Of a stretch of 64,000 bases of DNA, positions 45,913-57,938 are shown in pieces. Made by a program: the position numbers and the translations under genes. Source of the DNA: Aspidapion aeneum. Taxonomy: Eukaryota > Arthropoda > Insecta > Coleoptera > Brentidae. The notes under the pieces were generated by a model that saw only the letters and a list, made by a program, of their open reading frames with translations, was not told the origin of the DNA and did not search any database. Positions within the stretch are counted from its first letter, which is position 1; each line of letters opens with the position of its first letter. Location of the stretch: the NCBI GenBank assembly GCA_963576565.1, contig OY755040.1:23068543-23132542 (forward strand), written 5' to 3'.

Positions 45913-48573
45913 CCAAGTTACTAAAATTGATTTTCATTTTGGTTAGGTGTGGAGCAATGTTTGGAACCTTTTTTACAATCACTTATTTTGATATTTCAAA
46001 TTCAAATTTGTTCTATATATCTAACAATAACAGTACCTACCTGTTTCTAATAATATTTTGAAGATTGTGTAAAAGTTTATAGAGCCTTGACGAGAACCTC
46101 TTAGTATTTGTACTTCCGGTACATATTCTTCAATTTTGACTAGCTTTTTAACATCTTGGTATTACATTATGCCAAGTCCTAATGAATTTTGGTTCCAGAG
46201 CTGCTATAGTTTCATCCAAAAGGTCGTCTTCACCACATTCAAGGATATCAGCCATTAGTTCAGCTCTCTGCTTATCTTTGTTGTCCATAGATCCGTTTAA
46301 GTTAATTGTTCCATGAAAAGTTTGGAAGACTAAATTAAAAAGCAGTAAAGACTTTTCTTAATTACATCTGATGTCACATCAAAGTTAGAAAACAGCTTCA
46401 CAAACTTTACGTGTGAAAATTACTTTTCTGGAAATGGCAAATCCACTTAATTCTACTATATCGCTCTAAAAAACTTGCCCATGCATAGGTTGTAGAAAAA
46501 GCATGAGTTTTTCGACTTAAAAAATGGCCATCCGTAAAGCCAGTGCAGCAGATTTTATCGATCATATTTACGGTGACAAGTGGCTGATTGTCAACCGTTT
46601 TCTTGAAGACATCGGTTATTACCAATAAAGGCAAGAAGTCGGCGCCATTGCATCGGTAAAGAAGTATGCTACAGGCACCGAGACCAAGTACCTGTCCGGT
46701 CAGAATAAAATGAGGCGCAAAAGAGATGGCTTTATTTAGCGCTATCTTTCTCTACCCAGTGGCGTGTTATCATTTTTTAATGCATCATTATTAGGTATTA
46801 ATTTAATATTTTACTCCTTCTAAGCCTCTTTGTTGCTGGAAAACTCCGTACCTTATTTTTCTTAAAAATAAATATTTTCTCAAAACTTTTATACTTATTA
46901 TATTATTTTGTATATTGTTGTTTATGTTTAAAAATTAACAATAACAATGTAAAAATGAAATAAAAATACAAATAAAAATACAAATAAAATAAAGTAAAGG
47001 TAAAAATCCACACCCTCACATCCTTCGATAAAATAATAAAATTAAAAAAAAATTATTTCATCCAGACCGGAATTTACTGGGATAGTCCCCAAAACTGCTG
47101 CAGAATTTACTCTTTGTATGGCCAAACTTATTTTCTGTGTTATAAAATTACTTGCACGTTTATTTTTTGTTTTTAATTTAAAATTTTTTCCCCTCTTCCC
47201 CCAAGGACCAAAAGTTTCCACAGAGAATGGTATAAAATAAAATCTATCTTCAAGCTCTTTATATTTTTGTTGTTTTAACCTTTCCCCTATTTTATTAGGT
47301 ATGTGCGTACGTGACTTTCTAAAAATTGCAAAAATACAAAACTATCCGTTATATCTTCAAAATTGAAGCTACACAGATTTAATAAAAAATTAAAAAATTC
47401 GAAAAAAACTTAGAATGTGTATGAAACGTTCCTAGTCATCCTGTTTGACCTCAGCGATAACAAAAGATGCCCAATAAAAGGGTGTGAATTGTGAACGGAC
47501 TGAAGGCGATTTCGTTAAATGTATCAGACGAGTACCGTGTTTAATTGTAATAAAAATTTTGTTCATGGTAAATTTTCTAAAAATGAAGACCCACCAGTAA
47601 GAGAAAAGTGCTGTAAATTGAGGGAGATTAAGTTGAGCCATCTCTTTTGCGATGAATACATTGCGTCACGGTGGGGGCCATCTTGAAAGTAAAGATGACG
47701 CATAATTTCATCTATTTTTTGGTGTAATTTATCGCAATGAAAAATTCCATTTCTATTAATAAAAGTCGTAAAAATTAAAAAGTAAGTCATGTAAATATAT
47801 TTGTTCCATTGACTTCTATACCTCAGGGCATTATACAACTCAATGATTTGTTCATTTCATGATCGGTTAAATTTAGTTTAAAAATAAATTTTGTTAATTG
47901 ATAGCGTGTTTTTAGTTATTTTACATTGACATTTTAATCAATTTTATTGACATTTACATTGACATTTTAATCAACCAAAACTTGAATTTTATTCTAAATT
48001 CATAATTTTGTTATGATTTAAACATTTGTATTTATTGTTATGAATGTTTTGACAAGTTTAAAATTATTTTTCTTGGGAAATTATGTTCTTACAGTTTTGT
48101 TTGTTTTAAGGTTAGTTTAATATAAAATGGCAGTCGTTAACGTAAAAGAGTAGCGCGTCCAAAAATTGTGTTTCTCGCGACAAAAAGTTATCGTTGATAA
48201 CCAATAACTTTACCACTACCATAAAGAAATTCACGTTTACATGTACTATGCCAAAGCACCCTAATACCTCATTGTTTTTCATAAAGTTCTATCTTTTTTT
48301 ATGTTTTTATAAAATGAAGTGTTTTTTACTAATGGACATTAAAACTAAACATTTAAAACTTCCAAATTTTAATAGTCGTAGCCACTTTGTTTTTTAAAAT
48401 GGCGGAAATTTTGTAGCCAATGATCGCTTTTGAATGATAAAAATCCGTTAAAAAATACAGAAGTCATGACCATAATTTAAATTTTTTTAACAGTGACATT
48501 TACGCTAAAAAGGGTTATTAATTTAATTGTCATATCTCAAAACCTGTTGCATTCGCCAAGAAACCGGTTTGAT
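44226..48573. other. Unassigned AT-rich sequence
   Basis: No gene I can name. A 75-codon minus frame at 46407-46634, followed on that strand by a second open stretch near 46180-46290 (AELMADILECGEDDLLDETI), may be a decayed protein gene or transposon, but no domain is recognisable. CAGTGGCGTG at 46759 looks like a stray hAT end. CATTGACATTTTAATCAA repeats in tandem at about 47923-47975. Confidence 0.35.
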
Positions 48574-49449
48574 CAGTGGCGGCTCGTGACAGTAAAGTTT
48601 GTGAGTTCTGCCGATAGGGTATAAAAAATGCTATTTTTTTACAGTCTCCAGATCACGTGTCTATTATAAAAAGTAAAAAATTGCCAAGTTTGGTTTGGCA
48701 AAAATTAGAATGCCTAGGAAAAAATTGCGTTTTTACAAAAGATTTAATTCAAAAAGAGAATTATGTTTATTGCATCCGCATATCCAGTCGTTCCTGGCAT
48801 AAATTTCTCTTGTAAAAATCCTTTTATACGATTTTCCCAGCCTTGAACCACACTATTAAAATATCGGGCAATGGCCGTCCTTTTTCTTTCAGTTTTAGTT
48901 TTTCTTCATAAGTAAAGAGAGAGAATTTTTTTACAATAAAAAAATTATTACCACATTCATTGTGACACAATTATACAAAAACAAACAACTAACTCGACCA
49001 TAACCTCCCGCTCATGCGTTTGGCGGCAACACGCAATGCTGAGCCCGCCCGCCCGGAATTGTACTGGAACTGCAAGTTTTGCAGCTCTATTTTTGCCTAG
49101 ATTTCGCTATCTAAACTCTTGAGCGGGGCGAAGAAAGGGGTTCCTAGCCGAGCACAGATCTCGTTAGCCGCCCAGCTACGTTGTGTTGCAATTTAGCAGC
49201 GCAACAATGCCAATAACTTCATTTGACCGACTGTGAAATGCGGCCTTCGGCGACGGCACGCGGCGTCATTCTCAACACACGTACGCGATTTGAAGGCCTA
49301 CTATACCAACACCGGACCGAAAATATACTGCTATTCCAATAATTTTAGAAATAAAATAATTATATTAGAAAAATAGCAGCGGCCGAAAAATAATGTGAAA
49401 ATTTTGGGGGTTCTGCAGCTCTGCAGCCTTTATGCACTAGCCGCCCCTG
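48574..49449. mobile_element. hAT-like non-autonomous element, family C
   Basis: 876 bp. Left end CAGTGGCGGCTCGTGAC, right end (inverted) CAGGGGCGGCTAGTGCA. Flanks GGTTTGAT and GGTTTATT agree at 6 of 8 bases, consistent with an old hAT target duplication. A GC-rich part (about 49005-49310) stands out from the AT-rich surroundings. No transposase frame seen. Confidence 0.7.
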
Positions 49450-49946
49450 GGTTTATTCATAGTGTTTAAAAAATTAAAAACTTTATTGATAACATAAGAC
49501 AAACGACAAAGTGTGATGGCGCCGACAGATTTTTGTTAATTTCTTCTGAAATTTTTGTGTTTTTTCTAGCCAACGATGCCGACGTTTATTTTAAAAGTAG
49601 AATACAATACTTAAACATAAAAGTCGTTCTTGTGTGCTGTGAACAAAATCGGCTGCCCGCGGCATTATTTATGAGCTTTTAATTTCATTAATTCATGAAA
49701 CTAAAAAAGCTCTCTCTCTGCGCCAATAAGGTTTTATGAGAATCCATTACATTTTCCATCAACAGTGTTGGTTCTTGTGAATATGCGCCTTTATGGTTCT
49801 TAGGTAGGTATATATTTTTCATCTTCACCGTATAGCGCATTTCAATGTGAGTTTCAGTTCGACACTTGTAGGTATCCCACTGAAACTAAATCATTTATTA
49901 TTTTTATTTATGGACCAATGCATCTGTATCTACATAAGTACCTTTA
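49450..49946. other. Unassigned spacer
   Basis: Nothing recognised. Confidence 0.35.
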
Positions 49947-50670
49947 AAAATACTCTGCCAATATATGGGCCCCTAAGCTCACACTAGGTACTATAGTTAT
50001 AGTGTACGTGTGAGCTAATATAACTAAAAACTGAAATATATTTTATTCAACTCAACACTAAATTACCTTTTGTTTGATACCACACAAGTCATGTTTTGAC
50101 TCAAACTCAAATTTTTGAAATCCACCCCCACCCTTAAAAAAACAAAAACTAAAATGTATTTTGTTAAACTCCGGACTCAATTACCTTTCGTTTGATATTA
50201 CACACGCCATTTTTTCACTTAAACTCTAATTTTTGAAATATACCCCCACCCTTTTTTTTTAAATAAATTAAAATGTATTTTGTTTAACTCCAGACTCAAT
50301 TACCTTTCGTTTGATATCACACACGCCATATTTTCACATAAACTTTTTTTTTTGAAATCTATCTTTTATTTGGTTTGTGTTCGGTGGATTTTGTTCATTT
50401 TTAAATGGGACCATCTCGACCCAAGACCCAGCCTAGGTATCAAATTTCTTTGAAATCGGCCAAGCGGTTTTTGAGTTATGCGCGTTGGTCGTTACAGACA
50501 GACATACAGACATACAGACAGACAGACATACAGACAGACAGACAGTTTCAAAATCATCTGAAACGCAAAGATATATAAAAAAATTTGAAATCGGAGCAAC
50601 TTTTTTTTTCTCGAAAAAATTAGGATCCCCATAGCTCACACTACTATAGTATAGTATATGTGTGAGCTAA
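49947..50670 (-). repeat. mini-me-like repeat with hairpin ends, copy B (complete)
   Basis: Inverted relative to copies A and C. Hairpins at both ends: 49975-50015 and 50632-50668, each AGCTCACAC paired with GTGTGAGCT. Between them lie three tandem units of about 120 bp (about 50020-50390), the core at about 50440-50480, and a TGTC/TGTA run (50497-50545). Confidence 0.8.
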
Positions 50671-51399
50671 AAACAAAAAAGGGAAAATTTAGTAACAGCA
50701 AGAAAACTATTGGAAGTCCGAGTTATTAGGGGTGGTAACGGTTTTTCACTGTTTTCAGCGAAGCTTGACCTCTTATCGAAAAAAGTTAAGTACAAAAATT
50801 ATAGGTTATAGAAAGGTCTACAACTTTTATAAAAACATTTTTTTAAATGACCCAAAATTTTTCAAGAAAAATCGAAAAAGCCGTTTTTTTCTTGTTTTTG
50901 ATTTTTATCTTTCACATTTTTCTTTTGTTTTTAACGAAACATTTATTTTACCATTGGCTGCGATGGTTTTTCTTTTATTTCCAATGGTTCTATTACACCA
51001 TTGTGTACGTAGAATCAGAAACTGCCCAAAACCACACAACATGCTATGATTCTATCCTTGGACAATAAATTTAGAATCAGTTGTAGAGTTTTCAGAGTTA
51101 CTGGAACCTGCAGATGCCGAAACTGTTGCAACTAAGACAAGTTTCATATTATTTCATAAAATCCCGTACCTACAATTGAGAATTTATTAAATAACTTAAA
51201 CTGTTTAGTTAATATAAACAAACAAAATACAAAACTAAAACCAGTTAATATACCTTATTTTAATAAAATTCCATCTCAACGAGCGAAGACTATTCAAAAA
51301 AAGGAAGCAAACGAAGAATCTCGTAATCTTGACGCTTCGTAATGTGTGGCTGAAGTATTTAAATTAATTCAAGTATGTTTACTATTCCAATAAAAAGTA
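50671..51399. other. Unassigned spacer
   Basis: A 105-codon frame at 50732-51049 has no motif I recognise and is low in complexity. Confidence 0.35.
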
Positions 51400-52680
51400 C
51401 TTGGTTCTCCATTAGAAGCATTTGAAATAGGCAGTTTATAAAATTATGCTCTGGCTTTTTCTTCTTTATCTGCCATATAGGCAACATTTTTCTTAAATTG
51501 ATCATGTTTTTAACAGCGATTATATTTTATATATAGGGTTTTCTTTTTGTCTATTCAGTCAATTGTTTATACACGCCTCAAATCTAGAACGATAACAAAA
51601 AGTACCATACACTGACGGCAAGAATACACCTGAAGAAAAACTGGAATAAAACTCAGACTGAAGAAAAAATAACAAATGGATGACACAAATACAATACATT
51701 AGAAATAAAATAAAACTAAAAGCAAGAAGACATACAAAGCAAAGAAAGCGATGATATAGAGCAATTAGCTTTTCAACAAGATCTGTTTATTCTTTTGACT
51801 AAAGAGGCATCAGAAGCTCTTTCACATAATGCATTAGCCATTTTAAAAGTAGGATAAAAAAATTAATAAATAAAAAGAATATAAATATGCAACTAATTGA
51901 CAAAGACACGAAGATATTTAGAGAATAGTTTTAATTTAAGAGTTTTTATTTAAATTAGAGATAGGAAAAGAAAAATAGGAACAGTTTATAAAGTTAGATA
52001 GATATTGATTTAAATTGTATTGTAAGTATCTCACAAAATTACTTGGTTCTCGAGTAGAAGAATTAGCCGCCATATATTGGCAAATTTTTTTCTTAAATTC
52101 TTAAGTTCATGTTTTTAACAGCGATAGTATTTTATGGTTTCTTTCCGTTCCATACTTTAGCTGCTACGGTTCTATACTTCACAGATAGATATATATCTCT
52201 GGTTTTATCGGTAACTTAATAGGGTTTTTTTGTCTATTTAGTCAATTGTTTTTTGAAAGAAAGAAGGAAAAACTGGAATAAAACTCAGACAGAAAAAAAG
52301 AATAAATGGATGACACAAATACTATACTGTTAACAACAAAATAAGAAATAAAATAAAACTAAAAAAAAGTAGATATACAAAGCAAATAAAGGGACGATGT
52401 AGAGCAATTGGCTTTCCAACAGGATCTGTTTATTATTTTGTTTAAAAAAGCAACAGATGCTCTTTCACATAATGGATTAGCCATTTTAGAAGTATGGTAA
52501 AGGAATATAATCATGCAACCAATTGACAAAGATACGAAAAGAAAGGATTAAAATTCAAGAATTTTTGTTTAAATTAGAGATAGCAATAGTAAAAGTTAAG
52601 TTTATAGAGTTATAACGAATTGCAAAGTATAGTAAGTAGTGCCTGGCTCTCTAGTTCCATGCATATTTTGGTCCTTGTTC
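51400..52680. repeat. Diverged tandem duplication of about 640 bp units
   Basis: Unit 1 from about 51400 and unit 2 from about 52040 share ACTTGGTTCTC, CATGTTTTTAACAGCGAT, GGGTTTT...TTGTCTATT, AACTGGAATAAAACTCAGAC, ATGGATGACACAAATAC, GATGTAGAGCAATTGGCTTT and CTCTTTCACATAATG. A third start (GTGCCTGGCTCTCTAGTTCC) lies near 52639. No coding content recognised. Confidence 0.7.
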
Positions 52681-53237
52681 TACACATACAAAATCCGAAA
52701 GTTTCGCATGGATATTCAGTTGATTCCTGCGATTCAAAGATATCGCAAAAATGCCCATTGTGTCGTTTTTTACACCGAACGACCTGTCATTATGTCTGGT
52801 TAAGTAGCGCTGCTTTACAAGCCTGTCCGAGACCTACCTGTTCGGTTTTAAATTTTCGGCCGTTTCGGAATTTTAAGTATTTTATTGCATCAACCGCGGG
52901 CCCTACTTTCGACCTTGTTGCGTATATTTCTTTGTTCTAAGCCAACTCCCTATTAAAATTTTTCAAAGCAATAGGTAAAGTTCTTTCATTTCAAAAAGCC
53001 ACCAAAAAAACCATAATAAAATTTGAAGTGTGAAACCCATTAAGGAATCCTAAACAAATAAAAGAGAATATGGGCCGGACTGGGAACTGTTTATAGTATA
53101 TAATCAAGTAAAATAAAACGTTTAATAAAAGTTGGTGCTTAATACGTATAATAATCATTACTAGATAGGTTCTGTACATTTTATTTAAATGTAACATTAG
53201 GTACTGGATGAATTGTGGTAACAGGTTATATATATGT
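52681..53237. other. Unassigned spacer
   Basis: Nothing recognised. Confidence 0.35.
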
Positions 53238-53979
53238 TGTCTAGCTAAGTTGGAACCATATGGAAAACTTTTTTATTTTTAATTTAGGAAAAAAAGTTAT
53301 TCTTTATAAAAAGTTCTGCATGTTCTAAAATTTCAAATACAATTGTCAGATGTCAAATTTTTTCAGTCGCATACGAGGTTTGTCAAGAAATATAAATTTT
53401 GACAAAGAGTAAATTTTTGACAATATCAAAAATTGTTATAAAGAAAAGTTAATCAAAACTAAAAGCCTTGTTTAAATATGCAATTACAATTATTTACAAT
53501 AAAAAGAAAATATTTCAGTTTTTTTCATAATATGTATTTCAATAATAACAATGTAAAAACTGTAGTTAGACGTAACTTAGTCAAATGGATTATTGTAACC
53601 GTTAAAATCCGTTAGAATATATAAAACACATAAGAATAGTGGCATTATTGCCTTTTCACTGTATAATGTAGAAAAACTAGTCAAAATTAACTAAACATAA
53701 TTTTTCATTATAAATTGATATAATTGCATATTTAAACATAGTTTTTAGTTCTGATTAACTTTTATTTACAACTATTTTCGATATTGACGAAAATAAAGTT
53801 ATTTTACTTTTAAGCAAAATTTATATTTTTTGACAAACCTTGTATACGACTAAAGACATTTGATATCTGATGATTGGATTTTAGGTTTTAGAACATGCAG
53901 AAATTTTTATGAAGAATAACTTTCTTTCCTAAAGTTAAAAGTAAACAAGTTTTCCATATGGTTCCAACTTAGCTAGACA
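53238..53979. mobile_element. Large palindromic (foldback) MITE, about 740 bp
   Basis: The arms, about 53238-53505 and 53700-53979, are inverted copies: TGTCTAGCTAAGTTGGAACC at the left end and its exact complement at the right end, then CATATGGAAAAC, GTTCTAAAA...TTGTCAGATGTCAAAT and CATACGAGGTTTGTCAA in mirrored order with moderate divergence. A 190 bp middle separates them. No coding capacity. Confidence 0.8.
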
Positions 53980-54117
53980 TACTTTGGATCAAAAGTTTTT
54001 TTTAAATACCAATGCAATAATGCAAGGACTCAAAATCATCAAGAACCAAAAATTACTATACTGTGACACTAACGACACATATATGTAGTTAAGGTTTTAC
54101 CAAATTATACATATGTT

Positions 54118-54178
54118 GTTTTGGTGGCTCAATTGGGAGAGCGTTTGCGTACAAAGCAAGAGGTTCCATGGCCAAAAC
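54118..54178 (+). tRNA. tRNA-like remnant lacking most of the T arm
   Basis: GTTTTGG pairs perfectly with CCAAAAC (7 bp acceptor stem). GCTC and GAGC form a D stem around AATTGGGA, and TTTGC with GCAAG an anticodon stem around GTACAAA, which would make the anticodon ACA. Only 11 bases (AGGTTCCATGG less the stem) remain where variable loop and T arm need about 22, so the T arm is truncated. The A box is good (TGGCTCAATTGGGA); the B box is partial. Best read as a tRNA pseudogene or tRNA-derived SINE head. Confidence 0.45.
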
Positions 54179-55171
54179 ACAGAAAACTTTTTTTATAATT
54201 TTTTGTTCTTTAACTCCACTTGTTCATTATAAAAAAGTTTGTAGTGGTACCTAAAAATTTACATAGAAAGTTTAAATTCCGCAGACTCTAATGGTACCAC
54301 CACTTCTTCTCCTCCTTGGCCCTCAAATGGTCTCCAAAAAATTGTTTGTGGTGTTTCAAATGGCCGCCAAAACGCCATTATTAATATCACTTATTAGGTC
54401 CTCACTTACAAAATCAAACTAAAATGTACAGGTTTATAATTGTTATTATTCACAATAATAATGAAAATTTCACAATAATAATAGTATGATTTCAAATCCC
54501 TAATATAAACAGTAACCGCTAACAATTTTAAAATGAGTTTGACCCTGTATTAAAGAATGCAGGTGGTAACTTTCGAAAGCCTTTATTATATTTCGAGAAG
54601 GGATTAGGTACTTATAGAATGAAATAAGGTACGTTAGAAACTTAAACTTTAAGGAATGAAGTATACCTAGCCGTACTTAAAACACAGAAATTCTTCCCAA
54701 AATTTGAAAATAAATTTTCAATTTTTGCACAGACTTCTGGAAACCTCTAAATTATGATTAGGGTGGCGCGTGCCAATTTTTTGTGATTTTTTTTTGGCCT
54801 TTTGAAATGACAGGACTATACTTGTATCGCGACCAAATATAGAGCAACTTCTGAAATTTTTTATAAATCTGATTCTGTACCAACTATCAAAGAACAGCAA
54901 GTAGTGCATTTGAAAACTTCAATTCAGTTGATAAAAAACACAATTCGAGACTTCCATTGTCTTTATTTATTTTAAACTCGACTTCGTTTCGGTTATAAAA
55001 TATCTCTAACCGTTTCCAAGTGTACACTCAACATTTTAGTCTACAGGCTACTACTTATACTACTTGGTGTGCAGTCAGATGTGATGGCCCGCCCACTTTT
55101 TAATCTTTTCCATATGTTGGTATGGTATGTCCGTGCTTGGTTAACTGAAATTATTTATTATAATTATAAAT
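54179..55171. other. Unassigned spacer
   Basis: No gene. An imperfect direct repeat, CACAATAATAATGAAAATTTC then CACAATAATAATAG, sits at about 54451-54486. Confidence 0.35.
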
Positions 55172-55632
55172 ACTACTACTATGTCGGTTTAGAACGTTTT
55201 TCTACGTTGTCCGACGCCTATTCTCCACCTCCTTCGATCCTGACAGTCATCTTCCGTCAGGTTTTTTGACTCATTGATTTTTGGATTGACTGTTGCCATT
55301 TCAGTTTAGGACGCCCTCTTTTTCTGCGCCCTATTGGTTGCCATTCTAGAACCTGCTTTGGTAATCTTTCGTCGCTCATCCGTTGTACATGGCCGTACCA
55401 TATCAGTTGCCTTTTAATGTCTTCCGTGATGCTTCCCTCGATTCCCATTCTTTCTTTTATGATCTCATTTCTTATATGATCTGTTCTAGATATTCTCATT
55501 GACCTTCTTATTGCATCCATTTTAACACTTTCCATTTTTGCTTTGTATTTTTCTGTTACGCGACAAGTCGCTATTCCATACAACAGCGTGCTTTTCACCA
55601 TTGTTTCATATATGTTAAATTTTACATTCTTT
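55172..55632 (-). mobile_element. RTE-like LINE, 5'-truncated, copy 4
   Basis: TAG microsatellite at the 3' end (55172-55182). The 114-residue minus frame (55257-55601) is the cleanest C-terminus of the family: LLYGIATCRVTEKYKAKMES, RTDHIRNEIIKERMGIEG, QLIWYGHVQRMSDERLPKQV and QPIGRRKRGRPKLKW. It stops at 55632, exactly where the hairpin-ended repeat begins. Confidence 0.85.
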
Positions 55633-55633
55633 T

Positions 55634-56370
55634 AGCTCACACATATACTATACTATAGTAGTGTGAGCTATGGTGATCATAATTTTTTCGAGAAAAAAAA
55701 AGTTGCTCCGATTTCAAAAAATTTTATATATCTTTGCGTTTCAGATGATTTTGAGACTTTTTTGTTGCGCCGTCTGTCTATCTGTCTGTCTGTCTGTATG
55801 TCTGTCTGTCTGTCTGTAACGACCAACGCGCATAACTCAAAAACCGCTTGGCCGATTTTAATGAAATTTGGTACCTAGGCTGGGTCTTGGCTCGAAATGG
55901 TCCCATTTAAAAATGAACAAAATCCACCGAACACAAACCAAATAAAAGGGTGGGGGTAGATTTCAAAAATTAGAGTTTATGTGAAAATATGGCGTGTGTG
56001 ATATCAAACGAAAGGTAATTGAGTTTGCTGTTGAACAAAATACATTTTAATTTATTTTAAAAAAAGGGTGGGGGTATATTTTAAAAATTAGAGTTTAAGT
56101 GAAAATATGGCGTGTGTGATATCAAACGAAAGGTAATTGAGTCCGGAGTTTAACAAAATACATTTTAGTTTTTGTTTTTTTAAGGGTGGGGGTAGATTTC
56201 AAAAATTTGAGTTTAAGTCAAAACATGGCTTGTGTGGTATCAAACAAAAGGTAATTTAGTCCGGAGTTGAATAAAATATATTTCAGTTTTTAGTTATATT
56301 AGCTCACACGTACACTATAACTATAGTACCTAGTGTGAGCTTAGGGGCCCATATATTGGCAGAGTATTTT
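55634..56370 (+). repeat. mini-me-like repeat with hairpin ends, copy C (complete)
   Basis: Starts with hairpin 55634-55669 (AGCTCACAC...GTGTGAGCT) and ends with hairpin 56301-56341 plus the tail GGGCCCATATATTGGCAG. Between are CGTTTCAGATGATTTTGAG, a CTGTCTGTCTGTATG run (about 55780-55817), the core at about 55832-55870, and three tandem units of about 120 bp (55947-56290). It abuts the LINE copy at 55632. Confidence 0.8.
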
Positions 56371-56539
56371 ATCTCTTTGTATAATTATAAATGCAGCTTC
56401 AATAAACTTTCCATTTCGCCAATGCGACTCCTTATGCAAAACATTAGTTTCTGACCATTGAATCCTGTGACCATTTGACCATGTATATTGATTACTTTTT
56501 AGATGCTCATTTACTATTACTTATTATTTAAGAATTTTT

Positions 56540-57190
56540 CTGGTTTTGTTTTAGTTACGAAACTCCTTTTTCTCGGAATAGCCATTCTATTGTAAGTCCT
56601 CTTTAATGTTGTTAATTTCTGGGGTTAATTCTTCATAATTACAACAAATATTTACGACTCTTAAATACAAACTTCTTATAACTCCTTGTTTTGTAGCAAC
56701 AGAATGATTAGAGTTAAAATTTAGGTACTGTTCCGTGTGTGTAGGTTTCCTATATACAGTGGTTTGAATGTTTCTGTCTATTCGTTTGACAAGAACATCC
56801 GAAAAAGGTCAAGCTAAATCTTTTTCAATTTCCATTATGCATTTGATTGTTGGTCGAATACCGTTCAGATGTTCTAGAAAATTTTGCAGTTCGTTATCAT
56901 TTTTCGACAATATAATAAATGTGTCATCAATGTATCGTAGCTATACCTTTTGGCTTGACTCTTGCTGTGTTGAAAGCATGGTCCTCGAACTACTCCATGT
57001 AGATGTTTGCGACCACTGGCGAAAGAGACGAACACATTGGAGGAAGTCGATTATTTTGCACGTAAAACTTATCTTTCGCTTGATAAGAGTTACGAAGACA
57101 GAGATCCAACAGATCCATCACCCATTCCACCGATAGTGTTGTTCTCTATGACTTTTACACAAAGAGTTCAATTCAGTTCTCAGTACACAT
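56540..57190 (-). mobile_element. Penelope-like element reverse transcriptase, degraded
   Basis: On the minus strand, with several frameshifts: LLDLCLRNSYQAKDKFYVQN, then SSLSPVVANIYME (the GSPLSPVVANIYME block), then RYIDDTFIILSKN near 56930 with the catalytic Asp pair, LQNFLEHLNGIRPTIKCIME, DVLVKRIDRNIQTTVYRKPT and HTEQYLNFNSNHSVATKQGV. These are Penelope-clade hallmarks. No GIY-YIG endonuclease part was found downstream on that strand. Confidence 0.8.
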
Positions 57191-57938
57191 GTTTTGGCGA
57201 TTTTTCCTACAAGACAATGTAGTGACTTTTTTTTAAGGTTGAAACAAGTAGCTTCAAAAAGTTTTCTGTGTAGTTTTAGGCAAAGATTAGAGTTAAAAAA
57301 GTTATTGCATTATAGATTCAATTGTAACTTTAAAGAATTTCTAAGGTTATATTTAATGACGTACATACTGTTCCAGTGCTTATGGACCTCAATGGTTATA
57401 TTATAGGTGAAAGTATTATTTGAACCGCGTTAAGCCTTGGTAAAGTTAACAGAATTAAACAAAAACTTTATGTAATCGCCTTACAAAAGGTGCATACCAC
57501 TTCGAAAACCCCCTTTTTGCAAACAAAAATATTATTTTGGATTAGGCATATTGGTTTTTCGTCCTTTAAAAGTTCTTCTCCGAAAAGTTGTTTATTTAGA
57601 CTTAGCTAATGTCAATTTTCGAGTTCTTTTACTAAATTCAGTCAGGTGTATTAGTTCTTTGCCCAGGGCTAGTTTTCAATATCTTTAATATTTGAGGCTA
57701 CCAAGGAAGGATTTTCAAGTTGTGTTTTGGAGACTAATTTTTTGCTGTGCTACAGTTAGTCCGAAATCAACAATAAAGTTAAAAGCGGTTTTTTGCATTA
57801 TATGCATGCTTACAAAAACCTACTAAGCCGATAATGATAAGTTTTTATATGTAATTATAGACACTAGGGCTAACATTTTTTACCCGATACTTTTTCCTGA
57901 ACATAAACAAATGGAGGCAAAAAAAATGGATGACGTGC
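57191..57938. other. Unassigned spacer, possibly the 5' flank of the Penelope-like copy
   Basis: Nothing else recognised. Confidence 0.35.

Noticed and set aside
50433..50639. Frame with SVCLSVCLSV repeats
   Set aside because: Translation of the TGTC microsatellite.
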